64,000 bases of DNA. Source: Gemmatimonadota bacterium. GTDB taxonomy: Bacteria > Gemmatimonadota > Gemmatimonadetes > Longimicrobiales > Gaopeijiaceae. The stretch is from the NCBI GenBank assembly GCA_022823225.1, contig JAJDXM010000037.1:1-64000 (forward strand), read 5' to 3'. The notes under the pieces are model-generated. The model was not told where the DNA came from. It did not search any database and was given only the letters and a program-made list of their open reading frames with translations. The translations under genes and the position numbers were made by a program. Shown piece after piece: positions 7,732 to 16,377 of the stretch (its first letter is position 1; each line of letters opens with the position of its first letter).

Positions 7732-10212
7732 TTACCGTACACCCGGAAGGGTGTCCAGCCCGTCCAGCAGCCGCCGATACACCGCGGCGGCCGCGTCCAC
7801 GCGCTCGAGAAACCGCTGGCGGTCGCCTTCGCTGACCCATCGGTTCCGTGCGACCACCCTCTCGCGGAAGGACTCCACCGCCGCGAGCAGAAAGCGGATG
7901 TCCGGCTCCGAGCGGTACTCGCGGCCTCCGGATACGACCCAGACGGGGCTGGTCTGTGCGAAGGCGTAGCTGTCCGGCACCAGAGCCGATGCGGGACCGA
8001 CGGCCCTGGCGGCGATCCAGCCCCCGCCGTCCAGGGTGATCTCCCTCGCGAACCGGAAGCGCTCTCCAACGCCCACGTCCCACACGGCGGCGACTTCACC
8101 GTTCACCACGATCTCCACCCGGTCGACCGGGCTGTTCGACGCCAACTCCACCGCTGCGGTGTGTGTCCCTCCGCCTTCCGGCACGCCTATCTCGCTGCCC
8201 GGCGGCCGGCCGTCCACGGTCAGGAAGAGCAGCGGCCCGTTCGTCGCGAAGGTGCGCCGCCCGCGGATCGCGCGCAGCCAGGCGTCGACCGAGAGAGGAC
8301 CGTCCAGGTACGCATAGGTGCGGGCCGCCCCTGGCCCCGGATCGCGCCAGACGTCCGAGAAGTTGTCGGTGCCTCCCGTCGCGGCCAGGCGGAAACCCGC
8401 GTTGAGGAGGCGGTAGTACATCTCCGCGTTGCGCAGCTCGTCGTACCAGAAGCAGATCACGTCGTAGAAGTCGCCGAGTCCGAGGGCCGCGTCCACGGGG
8501 ATTTCGGATGCGCCCACCGCCTCGGGTGTCGCGACGCTGCCGCCGCGGGCGCGCGCCTCCTCCAGGTAGTCCGCGTTGAGGACATCGGCCGCGAAGGGCG
8601 TGTTCGTCGCACCTCCGATGAGCGGCGTGATGAACTCACCGATCCCCGCGAGCCCCACATGCCCGAAAGACCCGCGGAATTCCTGAGCGTACTGGAGGTA
8701 ATGGGTGCTCGTGGAGAGCGGGTGGGGGCGGCCCGTAAGGTCATCCCAACGTCCCATCAGACGGGTCCCGTCCATGTGGATCAGGGCGATCGAGACGTGG
8801 AGATCCTCGCTGGCGAGAGCGTTGAAGAACTCGTCGTGCGTGAGTCCGTGGCGACCCTGGTGCAGGTCGTGAACATGAGTGTCGCCGCTGTACCAGCCGG
8901 CCCCCGGCGCGTCGGCGAGGCGGGTGAGGCTCAGGGAGGTGTCGCTGCGGCCGCCGGCGGGGACGGTGACGGTCGCCGCGGCGGGGCGGTATTCGATGCC
9001 GCGCCGGACCGAGACGGTCGCGGGGCCGGCGGGGATCTCGACCTCGAAGGCGCCTGCGGTGCGGAAGTAGTGTGTCTCGGTCGGTGTGAGCACCCGGTGG
9101 AAGCCCCCCCGGGGGCTGTAGCTGCGGCCGTCGCTCGCGACGACGGTGACGCGCGCGGGGACGGGCCCGCCCGCCGGGCCGAGAACGGTGCCGGCAAGCA
9201 CCCCCATCGGCGCCGCGTGGAGGCGATCTCCGAGATCGAGGGTGCGCCAGGAATTCCGCGCCCCGCCGGAAACGTCCATGACGTGCAGTTCGGTGGCGCC
9301 GTTCTCGTTCGAGACGAAGGCGATGCTGTTTCCGTCGGGGCTGATCCGGGGCGTGAGTTCGTGGCTGCCGCCCCCGGTCAGCCGGAGCGGGTTGCCACCG
9401 TTCACTCCGATCAGCACCAGATCGTTCGACCCGGCCTCGTCCGATACGAATACCAGTCCCTCCCCCCGGGGCAGCCAGTCCGGCCGGGCCCGGTAGGCGG
9501 TCTCCTCGGCGTGGACCAGCCAGGGGTTTCCGCCCGCCAGCGACCGCGCCCAGATTCCCCCGCTGCCGGTCATTCCGGCAACCGGTGCGATGTAGGCCAG
9601 CACTCCGCCAGGCGACACGCGCGGCTGGTACTGGTTGCCGCCTCCCTCGACAACCGGCTCGCGCGCGCCCGTGAAGACTTGCACGCGGTGAATGTCCATC
9701 GCCCGGCCAGCGGTGGCGAAATAGACGAAGCGTCCCTCCGGTCCCCACGACGGCTGAATGTCCACGCCTCCTCTCTCGACGAGGAGCCGCACGCTCCCGC
9801 TCTCCACATCAAGCAGCGCGATATCGAGTCCCGTGCCGGTCTCCACGGTCATTGCGATGAGTGAACCATCCGGGCTCCAACTCGGCTCGAAGTGATACCA
9901 GGGCCCGCGAGTCAGCTGTTCGGCCCTGCCGCCGCCGGCCGGCACCCGCCAGATATCGCCCGCCATGGCGAAGGCGATCCATCGTCCGTCCGGAGACCAG
10001 TCGGGACTCATGGGTCCCGTGCTCACCGCCGGGAGCATGTGCAGTTCGCCGCGGATGTTGCCATTGAGGCTGGCGTAGCGGAGCACGGAAGCGCTTTCGG
10101 GCCGCTGGGCGGCGCCTGCATGTGGCGCATGGGACGCAATCACGGCCAGGAGCATCGTGGCCATGCGGCAGCGGCGCGTGCGCCGGCCGGGGCGGCAAGT
10201 GGCTGAACGCAT
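7732..10212 (-). CDS. Exported TolB-propeller protein with CehA/McbA-type PHP metallohydrolase domain
   Basis: The 826-residue product has a basic N-terminus and hydrophobic stretch ending near SHAPHAGAAQ, consistent with export. Residues about 40-330 are TolB/WD40-like propeller blades (SPDWSPDGRWIAF, PSWSPDGSLIAM, RISPDGNSIAFVSNE). A carboxypeptidase-regulatory-like beta domain lies at about 340-430. From about 440 comes a PHP-type metallohydrolase with the metal motif GDTHVHDLH and a later ATGGTDNFSD segment, the arrangement of CehA/McbA-family hydrolases. That family acts on carbamate, phosphate or other esters, so the reaction is not certain. Acting in the periplasm on an imported polymer or ester is inference. 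The gene stands alone, with the next plus-strand gene (blaI) divergent. Confidence 0.82.
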   Translation of the reverse strand: MRSATCRPGRRTRRCRMATMLLAVIASHAPHAGAAQRPESASVLRYASLNGNIRGELHMLPAVSTGPMSPDWSPDGRWIAFAMAGDIWRVPAGGGRAEQLTRGPWYHFEPSWSPDGSLIAMTVETGTGLDIALLDVESGSVRLLVERGGVDIQPSWGPEGRFVYFATAGRAMDIHRVQVFTGAREPVVEGGGNQYQPRVSPGGVLAYIAPVAGMTGSGGIWARSLAGGNPWLVHAEETAYRARPDWLPRGEGLVFVSDEAGSNDLVLIGVNGGNPLRLTGGGSHELTPRISPDGNSIAFVSNENGATELHVMDVSGGARNSWRTLDLGDRLHAAPMGVLAGTVLGPAGGPVPARVTVVASDGRSYSPRGGFHRVLTPTETHYFRTAGAFEVEIPAGPATVSVRRGIEYRPAAATVTVPAGGRSDTSLSLTRLADAPGAGWYSGDTHVHDLHQGRHGLTHDEFFNALASEDLHVSIALIHMDGTRLMGRWDDLTGRPHPLSTSTHYLQYAQEFRGSFGHVGLAGIGEFITPLIGGATNTPFAADVLNADYLEEARARGGSVATPEAVGASEIPVDAALGLGDFYDVICFWYDELRNAEMYYRLLNAGFRLAATGGTDNFSDVWRDPGPGAARTYAYLDGPLSVDAWLRAIRGRRTFATNGPLLFLTVDGRPPGSEIGVPEGGGTHTAAVELASNSPVDRVEIVVNGEVAAVWDVGVGERFRFAREITLDGGGWIAARAVGPASALVPDSYAFAQTSPVWVVSGGREYRSEPDIRFLLAAVESFRERVVARNRWVSEGDRQRFLERVDAAAAVYRRLLDGLDTLPGVR

Positions 10213-10343
10213 GCGGGCAATCTCCGTTCAAGGCTGGCGGACGCCGAACCCGTCGTGAATTGCCTGGCCCGCCGGGGGCGTCGGCACGGGGACGGTGGGC
10301 ATCCGTGGAACCTTAATCGCCCAGTGGTGTCCTAAAAAAATAG

Positions 10344-10382
10344 TTGACATTCCGTCCGGCCTCCCCATACGTTCTACTAACG
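10344..10382 (+). promoter_or_regulatory. Candidate promoter and operator for blaI
   Basis: A perfect TTGACA at 10344-10349 stands 18 bases before TACGTT (10368-10373), a weak -10. Overlapping the -10 is the dyad CGTT-N5-AACG (10370-10382). BlaI/MecI repressors bind dyads over their own promoters, so autorepression is likely, although the dyad does not match the classical TACA/TGTA operator. Confidence 0.42.
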
Positions 10383-10469
10383 CTTTGGGAATGGACGCCC
10401 GCAACGCAGGGTTCCGGGTGTCGGCCGACAACCACGAAAGCGGGCCGTGGGGCTCGCAGGGAGACCACA

Positions 10470-10847
10470 TTGAACCGCACACTGACCGCACGCGAGATGG
10501 ACATCATGTCCGTCCTGTGGGACCTGGAGTCGGCGACGGTCGCCGAGGTGCGGGAGCGCCTCGAGGACGATCTCGCGTACAACACGGTCCTCACGATCCT
10601 GCGAATCCTGGAAGCGAAGGGGCTCGCCGCCCATCGCAAGGAGGGCAGGGCGCACCGCTACCACCCGCTGCTCGGAAGGGAAGAGGCGGGGAGGTCGATC
10701 CTCGGCCGCATGCGGGACAAGCTCTTCAAGGGCTCGGCCGAGTTGCTCATGACACACCTTGTCGCAGAGGAACAGCTGTCGCCGGAGGCCGTCCGCAGGC
10801 TCCGCAAGCTGCTGGACGAACGCCTTGAGAAGGAGGAAGAACGATGA
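10470..10847 (+). CDS. BlaI/MecI/CopY family transcriptional repressor
   Basis: The start is taken at TTG 10470, which has GGGAGA seven bases upstream and gives 125 residues, the normal BlaI size. Upstream in-frame codons would add an unrelated 42-residue tail that overlaps the promoter. The winged-helix N-terminus begins LTAREMDIMSVLW and contains the recognition region AYNTVLTILRILEAKGL followed by the basic wing AHRKEGRAHRY. The C-terminal helix mediates dimerisation. In this family the partner membrane metallopeptidase relieves repression, and here that partner (10844) starts within the blaI stop codon (ATGA), as in bla/mec-type operons. No beta-lactamase lies nearby, so the regulated target is unknown. 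Confidence 0.9.
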   Translation: MNRTLTAREMDIMSVLWDLESATVAEVRERLEDDLAYNTVLTILRILEAKGLAAHRKEGRAHRYHPLLGREEAGRSILGRMRDKLFKGSAELLMTHLVAEEQLSPEAVRRLRKLLDERLEKEEER

Positions 10848-12373
10848 TTGCCGCATGGATGCTCTGGTCGATCGGAGTGGGCGCGCTGCTGCTGGTCGCG
10901 GGGCTGGCGGCGGAGAAGCTCCTGGATGGCGGCCGCAGGTGGGTGTGGGCCGCGGTGGGCGCCGGGACCGTTGCGCTGACGGCCACCCGGGTCTTCGGGG
11001 GTGGCGCTGCGGGGTCGGGCGCCGCCTCGGTCGGGGCCCCCCGGGTAGAGGGGTTCGGCGCCTTCCCGGCGGACCCCGCGGCCGAGGCCCTCGTGGGGAC
11101 ACCCGCGTCCGCGCTCTTCGCACTGTCCATCCCGTCGGATTCGGCACTGCACAGCTTCAACGGGATGCTGCTGCTGGTCTGGCTGGCGTTGTCGGTGGGA
11201 CTGGCGATGTACGCCCTGACCGGGACCGGTGATTTCCTCCAGCGCCGCCGGGGCTGAAAGCCGGGCACGCTGCTCGGCCAGCCGGTCCTGTGGTCGCGCG
11301 ATACCGGCCCCGCGGTGGTCGGCCTGCTCCGGCCCACGGTGGTCATGCCCTCCTGGGTGCGCGAGCTCGAACCGCACCGGCAGAAGCTGATCCTGGCGCA
11401 CGAGCAGGAACACCGGTGGGCGGGCGACGCGGTACTGAGGTTCGCCGCCACGGCCTTCCTCATCGCCTTCCCCTGGAACCCCGCGCTGTGGTTCCAGTAT
11501 CGCCGCCTGTGCCTGGCGATCGAACTCGACTGCGACCATCGCGTGATGCAGCGGCTTCCCCACCGCCGCTGGCTCTACGGGGACCTTCTCTTCCAGGTCG
11601 GCAGCAGAACCGGCGTCCGGGCCGGACTGGCGCTGGCGGCCTTCGCCGAACAGAAGTCGTTCCTGGAACGGCGGATCCGCAAGCTGCTGTCGAGGGCCCC
11701 GGAAGTCGGCGCGGCGCGGGTCGCGTTCTTCGCCTTCGCCGCGATCCTGGTGATCGGGGTGGCGATGTGGGTGCCGGGGATCACCCGCGAGGCCGGCGAT
11801 CCCGGCGACGCGCCCCCGGTGGCCGAAGTGTCCGGGGCAACCGACGCGCCCGCGGAATCCGAGCTCCCCCGAATCCGCGGCATCCGGGAAGTGATCTTCG
11901 AGCAGACCGATGGCAGGCCCGAGATCGTCGTCAGCGGAAGTTCAGGCCGGCAACCGGTTGTGGTCCTGCGCTTCAACGACCGGCGGGAGGCGGAGATGCT
12001 GCTGCCGCCCGGCGCCGAGCTGATCGAGGTCGAGGCGGAGGCTGAGGCCGGGGGCATCGCGCGACAGCCCCGGTTCGTCGTGCACACCAAAGCGCCCGTC
12101 CTGCTGAACGAGGAGGAGGTGATCCTGGCCGTGGAGCGCGAGTATCCCGCTCTGCTGAAGGACGCGGGCGTCGGGGGCACGGTGTTGGTGCATCTGTTCA
12201 TCGATGCGGACGGCAGGGTCCGCAATCAGCTGGTGAGCAAGACTTCGGGCCACGCCGGGCTGGATCGCGCGGCCCTTCGGGTGGGCCCGGATGCGCTGTT
12301 TTCCCCCGCGCAGAACCGGGACGTTCCCGTGGCGGTCTGGATCGAATTGCCGATCACCTTCAAGGGGAGTTAG
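10844..12373 (+). pseudogene. BlaR1-like M56 metallopeptidase sensor with TonB-like C-terminus, interrupted by in-frame TGA
   Basis: ATG 10844 has a strong AAGGAGG site and overlaps the blaI stop. The frame runs 137 codons through three membrane segments to TGA at 11255-11257. It then continues in the same frame with GQPVLWSRDTGPAVVGLLRP and other conserved M56 sequence, so nothing is frameshifted. Family members usually have tryptophan at this RRGW position, which suggests a TGG to TGA change. Downstream are the zinc motif HEQEH (186-190 counted through the stop), a fourth membrane segment (AFFAFAAILVIGVAMWV) and a TonB-like C-terminus (TVLVHLFIDADGRV). The only nearby restart, GTG 11315, has no ribosome site. 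It could be a real pseudogene, readthrough or a sequencing error. Confidence 0.8.
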
Positions 12374-12409
12374 CGGCCCGCCGCGGGCGAATCGTGGCCG
12401 CGGCCTCCC

Positions 12410-12418
12410 TGCTACATT
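12410..12418 (+). promoter_or_regulatory. Extended -10 element directly before manA
   Basis: TG-C-TACATT forms an extended -10 (TGnTAnnnT). It ends five bases before ATG 12424, so transcription would begin at or next to the start codon. This would make a leaderless mRNA, and no ribosome site is visible to contradict that. Confidence 0.4.
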
Positions 12419-12423
12419 ACGGG

Positions 12424-13440
12424 ATGTCCGCAACCCCCGCGGCGCTCGCGGCGCCCCTGACCTTCTCGCCCTGCCTGAAGCACTACATGTGGGGCGGGCA
12501 CAACCTCGCACGCCTCACGGGACGCGCCCCTCGCGACGGCGTCGTTGCCGAAAGCTGGGAGATCTCGGGTCACCCGGCGGGCCCCTCGATCGTCGAGGGC
12601 GGGCCCCTGGGGGGGCTTGGCCTGCCCGAGGTGGCTGCCCGGTACGGGGCGGCGCTGGCGGGGCGCCGTGCGGAAGCGTCCCCGGCAGGGCAGGCGTTCC
12701 CGCTCCTGGTCAAGCTGCTCGACGCGAGCCACGCGCTCTCGGTACAGGTCCACCCGGACGACGACTACGCGGCGGCGCACGCCCTCGGCGAACCGGGCAA
12801 GACCGAGATGTGGTACATCCTGGAGGCCGAGCCGGGGGCGCGGATCGTACATGGCCTGGTCCGCGGCACCGATCGAGCCGCCCTGCGGCGCGCGGTCGCG
12901 GCGGGAAGCGTCCATGACCGCCTGCGCCGCCTTCCGGTGAAGCCCGGGGACGCGGTGATGGTGCCGGCCGGCACGGTGCACGGCATCCTCTCCGGGATTG
13001 TCCTGGTGGAGATCCAGCAGAGCGCCGACACCACCTACCGGATCTACGACTGGGACCGCGTGGGGCCGGATGGGCGTCCCCGGCAGCTGCACGTCGAGCG
13101 CGCGCTGGAGGTGATCGATTTCGCGCGGCCGGGTCCGGGGATCGTGGCGTCGCGCGTGGCCGAGGCGGGGGGTGGGGTGCGGCGCGAGGTGGTCGCCGAG
13201 TGCGACCGGTTCGTGGTCGAGCGGGTGACCCTGAGGGAGGGGGCGGCGTTCGAGACGATCCTCGATGGCGAGACCTTCGAGGCGTGGGGGGTGGTGTCGG
13301 GGCGCGTCTCGTTCCGGGCCGAAAAGCCGCCGCCGCTTGAGGTGGCCGCCGTGCGGTTCGCGCTTCTCCCGGCGGCGATGGGATGGTGCGGCATCCGGGC
13401 TGTTGCGGATTCGGTCCTGTTGCGGGCCTACCTGCCGTAA
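12424..13440 (+). CDS. manA: Type I mannose-6-phosphate isomerase
   Basis: The enzyme interconverts mannose 6-phosphate and fructose 6-phosphate in the cytoplasm, feeding GDP-mannose and polysaccharide synthesis or mannose use. The cupin zinc site is complete, with Gln108 and His110 (SVQVHPDD), Glu128 (KTEMWYIL) and His186 (GTVHGI). Their spacing of 2, 18 and 58 residues matches the short bacterial ManA class. The family N-terminal motif KHYMWGG is present near residue 20. I prefer ATG 12424 (338 residues) to the upstream GTG 12394, because the extra ten residues are not family-like and would overlap the promoter element. It is a single gene, convergent with tRNA-Lys. Confidence 0.92.
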   Translation: MSATPAALAAPLTFSPCLKHYMWGGHNLARLTGRAPRDGVVAESWEISGHPAGPSIVEGGPLGGLGLPEVAARYGAALAGRRAEASPAGQAFPLLVKLLDASHALSVQVHPDDDYAAAHALGEPGKTEMWYILEAEPGARIVHGLVRGTDRAALRRAVAAGSVHDRLRRLPVKPGDAVMVPAGTVHGILSGIVLVEIQQSADTTYRIYDWDRVGPDGRPRQLHVERALEVIDFARPGPGIVASRVAEAGGGVRREVVAECDRFVVERVTLREGAAFETILDGETFEAWGVVSGRVSFRAEKPPPLEVAAVRFALLPAAMGWCGIRAVADSVLLRAYLP

Positions 13441-13531
13441 GACGGGGGCGGCGCGCCCGATGCGCGAATTGCCCGCGGGACGCAAAACGGGGCGGGAGCC
13501 GGAAGACCAGCCCCCACCCCGCTCGGCCGAG

Positions 13532-13604
13532 TGCCCCGCCAGGGACTCGAACCCCGAACCTGCCGATTAAGAGTCGGATGCTCTACCAGTTGAGCTAGCA
13601 GGGC
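13532..13604 (-). tRNA. tRNA-Lys (anticodon CTT)
   Basis: The minus strand folds as a complete 73-base cloverleaf. The acceptor GCCCTGC pairs with GCGGGGC, the D-arm is GCTC/GAGC, and the T-arm CGGGG/CCCTG encloses TTCGAGT. The anticodon loop is CTCTTAA, reading codon AAG. The top pair of the anticodon stem (27-43) is a T-C mismatch. CCA is not encoded. Confidence 0.95.
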
Positions 13605-13615
13605 GAGCGACCCTG

Positions 13616-13644
13616 AATATACGGACCGGGCCCGGAACCACCAA
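13616..13644 (-). promoter_or_regulatory. Promoter for tRNA-Lys
   Basis: On the minus strand TTGGTG (13644-13639) is followed after 17 bases by TATATT (13621-13616). The -10 ends 11 bases before the tRNA 5' end, which fits a stable-RNA promoter. Confidence 0.55.
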
Positions 13645-13653
13645 TCCTCCCTC

Positions 13654-14256
13654 CTAAAGGTCCTGTTGGGACCCGCCGGGGCCCCGGCTCGGCGTGCGCC
13701 GGTCGCCGCGCCCGCGCCCGCGATCCGTGTCTCGCCTGTCCCTGAAGCTTCTCACACGCTCGAAACGTTCCCGGTCGGGGCCACCTCGATCGCGCCAGGC
13801 TCCGCCCCGGCCCCACGCCCCGCGATTGCTCCGGATAGCGCGCCGGCTCAGCTGGCGGAGTTTGTCGGCCTGCTCCTCGGTCAGGATCTCCTGAAGTGTC
13901 TCGCGCGTCCCGCCCAGGGTCTCGCGCGCGTTCCGCACCGATTGCGAGATCTCCGGGCGCATGGCCTCCCGCTCCCGCATGCCCGCCTGAATCTCGGAAA
14001 GCAGAGTCATCTGCTCCGATGTCCGGCTGATGCGCATCTCCAGCATCTCCAACCGGATGGATTCCAGTGCTTCCCGCTGCGTCCCGCTGAGTTCGAGTTC
14101 GTCGGCCAGCCTGATCACGCTCTCGACGCTGACGGCGCCGCCGGCCCTCCAGGTGCCGGGACCCGCCCTCTGGGCGGTTGCCTGGGGTGCGCTGGCCGCG
14201 AGGGCCACGATGAGCCCGAAGGCGGCGGTCAATCTGGTTGAGAAGTGCCCGTTCAT
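13654..14256 (-). CDS. Spy/CpxP-like periplasmic protein
   Basis: ATG 14256 has AGGAGAT seven bases upstream and gives 200 residues with a signal peptide (hydrophobic core LTAAFGLIVALAASA, cleavage near ATAQ). The mature part is all-helical and charged, with the repeated leucine/glutamate pattern ELSGTQREALESIR and ILTEEQADKLRQL. This resembles the LTxxQ motifs of Spy/CpxP chaperone-like proteins and metal-resistance helical proteins. The tail after residue 150 is Arg/Gly-rich (NRGAWGRGGAW) and probably disordered. A periplasmic stress or metal-responsive role is inferred from the family; sequence similarity is only at motif level. The gene is divergent from the metallo-beta-lactamase/rhodanese cluster. 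Confidence 0.68.
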   Translation of the reverse strand: MNGHFSTRLTAAFGLIVALAASAPQATAQRAGPGTWRAGGAVSVESVIRLADELELSGTQREALESIRLEMLEMRISRTSEQMTLLSEIQAGMREREAMRPEISQSVRNARETLGGTRETLQEILTEEQADKLRQLSRRAIRSNRGAWGRGGAWRDRGGPDRERFERVRSFRDRRDTDRGRGRGDRRTPSRGPGGSQQDL

Positions 14257-14305
14257 CGTCCGTATCTCCTGTTGTTCCTGTTTGCAGTGCATTGCTGACG
14301 TGTCG

Positions 14306-14336
14306 TTGACAGGGGACACCGGGATTCCGTTAGGGT
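14306..14336 (+). promoter_or_regulatory. Candidate promoter for the sulfur-transfer cluster
   Basis: TTGACA at 14306-14311 is followed after 19 bases by TAGGGT (14331-14336), about 50 bases before the start at 14388. The spacer is long and the -10 weak, so this is tentative. Confidence 0.33.
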
Positions 14337-14387
14337 AGATGTGCAGGGGCGTCGACTGCGCGTCCCGTCATCGGTCCGGGAGCCACC

Positions 14388-15821
14388 ATGTTTTTCAGGC
14401 AGATCGTAGACGACAAGCTGGCACAGCACGCTTATCTGGTGGGCTGCCAGCGCACTCGCCAGGCGCTGATCATCGACCCGCAAAGGGACGTGGATCGCTA
14501 CGTGGCGATGGCGCGCAACGAGGGACTGCGGATCACGGCCACCGCGGAGACCCACATTCACGCAGACTTTCTGTCGGGGTGCCGCGAGCTGGTCGAGCAC
14601 CACGGCTGCAGGGCTTTCCTTTCCGCCGAAGGCGGGCCGGACTGGCAGTACGAATGGGCCTCCGGGAACCACTCCGTCACCCTGCTCCGTGACGGCGATT
14701 CCTTCACCGTCGGGGGGATCGGCTTTCAGGCCGTCCACACGCCCGGCCACACCCCCGAGCACATCAGCTTTCTCCTCACGGACCGGGGTGCCGGCGCGGA
14801 CAGCCCGATGGGAATGGTCTCCGGCGACTTCGTCTTCGTGGGCGATCTGGGACGCCCCGACCTCCTGGAATCGGCCGCGGGTCACGCGGGAGCAATGGAG
14901 CCCTCGGCACGGCGCCTCTACGACTCGGCACTGGGCGTCCTCGACCTGCCCGACTACCTGCGCATCTGGCCCGGCCACGGGGCGGGGAGCGCCTGCGGAA
15001 AGGCGCTCGGGGCGATACCCGACACCACCGCGGGCTACGAAAAGCGCTTCAGCCCCGCCCTGGCAGCGGTCAGGAAGGGAGAGGACGCTTTCGTCTCGTA
15101 CATTCTCGATGGCCAGCCCGAGCCGCCCCAGTACTTCGGGCGCATGAAGGAGGAGAACCGGCGCGGGCCGGCGCTCCTCGGCGCATTGCCCCGTCCGCGG
15201 CGGCTGTCCGGGCGGGCGTTGCTGGCCGCCGCTTCCGAACCGGGCACGGTCGTCGTCGACACGCGGGTCGACCGTCTCGGCTACTACGCCGGCCACATAC
15301 GCGGTTCGGTATACGCGCCGCTCAACCGTTCATTCCCGATGGTTGCGGGGTGCTACCTCGACCCCCGCGCGAAGATCGTCCTCATCTGCCGGGAGGTGGA
15401 GGTGGAGGGGGCGGTGCGCGATCTGATACGGATCGGACTGGACCGCGTGATCGCGTGGGCGCCGCCGCGGGAACTGACGGCCTATGAGAGCGGAGGCGGT
15501 GAGCTGGCAAGCATCGAAGTCATCGATTTCGACGAGGTGGCCCAGCGCCTCGGTGATCCGGGCGTGCAGGTCCTGGACGTGCGCAGGGCCACCGAATTCG
15601 CCTCCGGGCGGGTCGAGGGCGCGCGCAACATCGCGCATACGCGGCTGGCCGGCCGGCTTGGCGAACTGCCGCGCGACAAGCGGTTGCTCGTGCACTGCCT
15701 GAGCGGAGCCCGCGCCTCGGCCGCCGCCTCCTTCCTGGAGCGCGAGGGCTTCCAGGTGTCTGCCGTGAACGACCTCTTCCAGTACGCTGTGGGGAACCAT
15801 GCACAGACGCCGGTCGAATAA
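14388..15821 (+). CDS. MBL-fold persulfide dioxygenase-like protein with two rhodanese domains
   Basis: The 477-residue protein joins an ETHE1-like metallo-beta-lactamase domain (1 to about 240) to two rhodanese domains (about 270-360 and 375-470). The mononuclear metal ligands are visible: His56, His58 and Asp60 in ETHIHADF, His117 and His121 in HTPGHTPEH, and Asp153 in VGDLGRPD. The last rhodanese domain has its catalytic Cys437 in VHCLSGARAS; the first has Cys in LICREVE. Family knowledge says such fusions oxidise glutathione or CoA persulfide to sulfite and move sulfane sulfur between thiols. I infer cytoplasmic sulfide detoxification. The end overlaps the next rhodanese gene by 23 bases, which suggests one operon of three genes. 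Confidence 0.87.
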   Translation: MFFRQIVDDKLAQHAYLVGCQRTRQALIIDPQRDVDRYVAMARNEGLRITATAETHIHADFLSGCRELVEHHGCRAFLSAEGGPDWQYEWASGNHSVTLLRDGDSFTVGGIGFQAVHTPGHTPEHISFLLTDRGAGADSPMGMVSGDFVFVGDLGRPDLLESAAGHAGAMEPSARRLYDSALGVLDLPDYLRIWPGHGAGSACGKALGAIPDTTAGYEKRFSPALAAVRKGEDAFVSYILDGQPEPPQYFGRMKEENRRGPALLGALPRPRRLSGRALLAAASEPGTVVVDTRVDRLGYYAGHIRGSVYAPLNRSFPMVAGCYLDPRAKIVLICREVEVEGAVRDLIRIGLDRVIAWAPPRELTAYESGGGELASIEVIDFDEVAQRLGDPGVQVLDVRRATEFASGRVEGARNIAHTRLAGRLGELPRDKRLLVHCLSGARASAAASFLEREGFQVSAVNDLFQYAVGNHAQTPVE

Positions 15822-16377
15822 CCCGGCGCCTCGCCACCCTCGGTGCCCCTCCGGGATTATCCTCGGACTGCTCTGCGTCGCGTGGCTCTTGCCGGCGGTT
15901 CCCGCCGGCGCCCAGGGGCCGGACGCGGAGGCCGGCCGGCGGGCCGCGATGGAGCGGATGATCGCCGAGATCAGGGAGGACTACCCCGATGTCCCGACGA
16001 TCACGGCCGCGGAACTCCGTGAGGCGCTCCGGGAGGGTGGCATCGTGCTCGTCGACGTGCGCACCCGCGGGGAGCGCGAGGTGTCGACGCTGCCGGGAGC
16101 GATCAGCACGGACGACTTCGATGCGAGGCTGCAGGAGTTAGCGGGCCGGACCCTGGTCGCGTACTGCACGATCGGCCTCCGCAGTTCCGACTATGTCCGG
16201 AAGATGCGCAGACGAGGTGTGGACATTGTCAATCTGGAGGGCAGCGTGCTCGCGTGGACCCATGCGGGCGGGGAACTCTACGCCCGGGGGGAGCGCACGG
16301 ACCGGTTGCACGTCTACGGTCGGCGCTGGAATCTGGCGGCGGACGGCTACCGCACCGTCTGGAACCCTCAGCCATGA
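15799..16377 (+). CDS. Exported single-domain rhodanese-like protein
   Basis: The 192-residue product has a signal peptide (GIILGLLCVAWLLPAVPAGA) followed by a rhodanese domain (DVPTITAAEL, VLVDVRTRGE, GAISTDDF) with candidate persulfide Cys123 in VAYCTIGLRSS. Export would place sulfur transfer in the periplasm or membrane, complementing the cytoplasmic fusion enzyme upstream. The C-terminal 40 residues (DRLHVYGRRWNLAADGY) lie outside the normal rhodanese fold and are unexplained. The ATG overlaps the upstream gene by 23 bases, and its own stop overlaps the next start (ATGA). Confidence 0.83.
   Translation: MHRRRSNNPAPRHPRCPSGIILGLLCVAWLLPAVPAGAQGPDAEAGRRAAMERMIAEIREDYPDVPTITAAELREALREGGIVLVDVRTRGEREVSTLPGAISTDDFDARLQELAGRTLVAYCTIGLRSSDYVRKMRRRGVDIVNLEGSVLAWTHAGGELYARGERTDRLHVYGRRWNLAADGYRTVWNPQP

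Noticed and set aside
8161-9864. A 567-codon plus-strand frame opposite the TolB/PHP gene
   Set aside because: Sense strand shows propeller and metal motifs; this frame is a shadow.
11255-11257. Selenocysteine insertion at the TGA of the M56 gene
   Set aside because: The family position is usually Trp, not Cys, and I saw no evidence of a selenocysteine element; a nonsense change is simpler.
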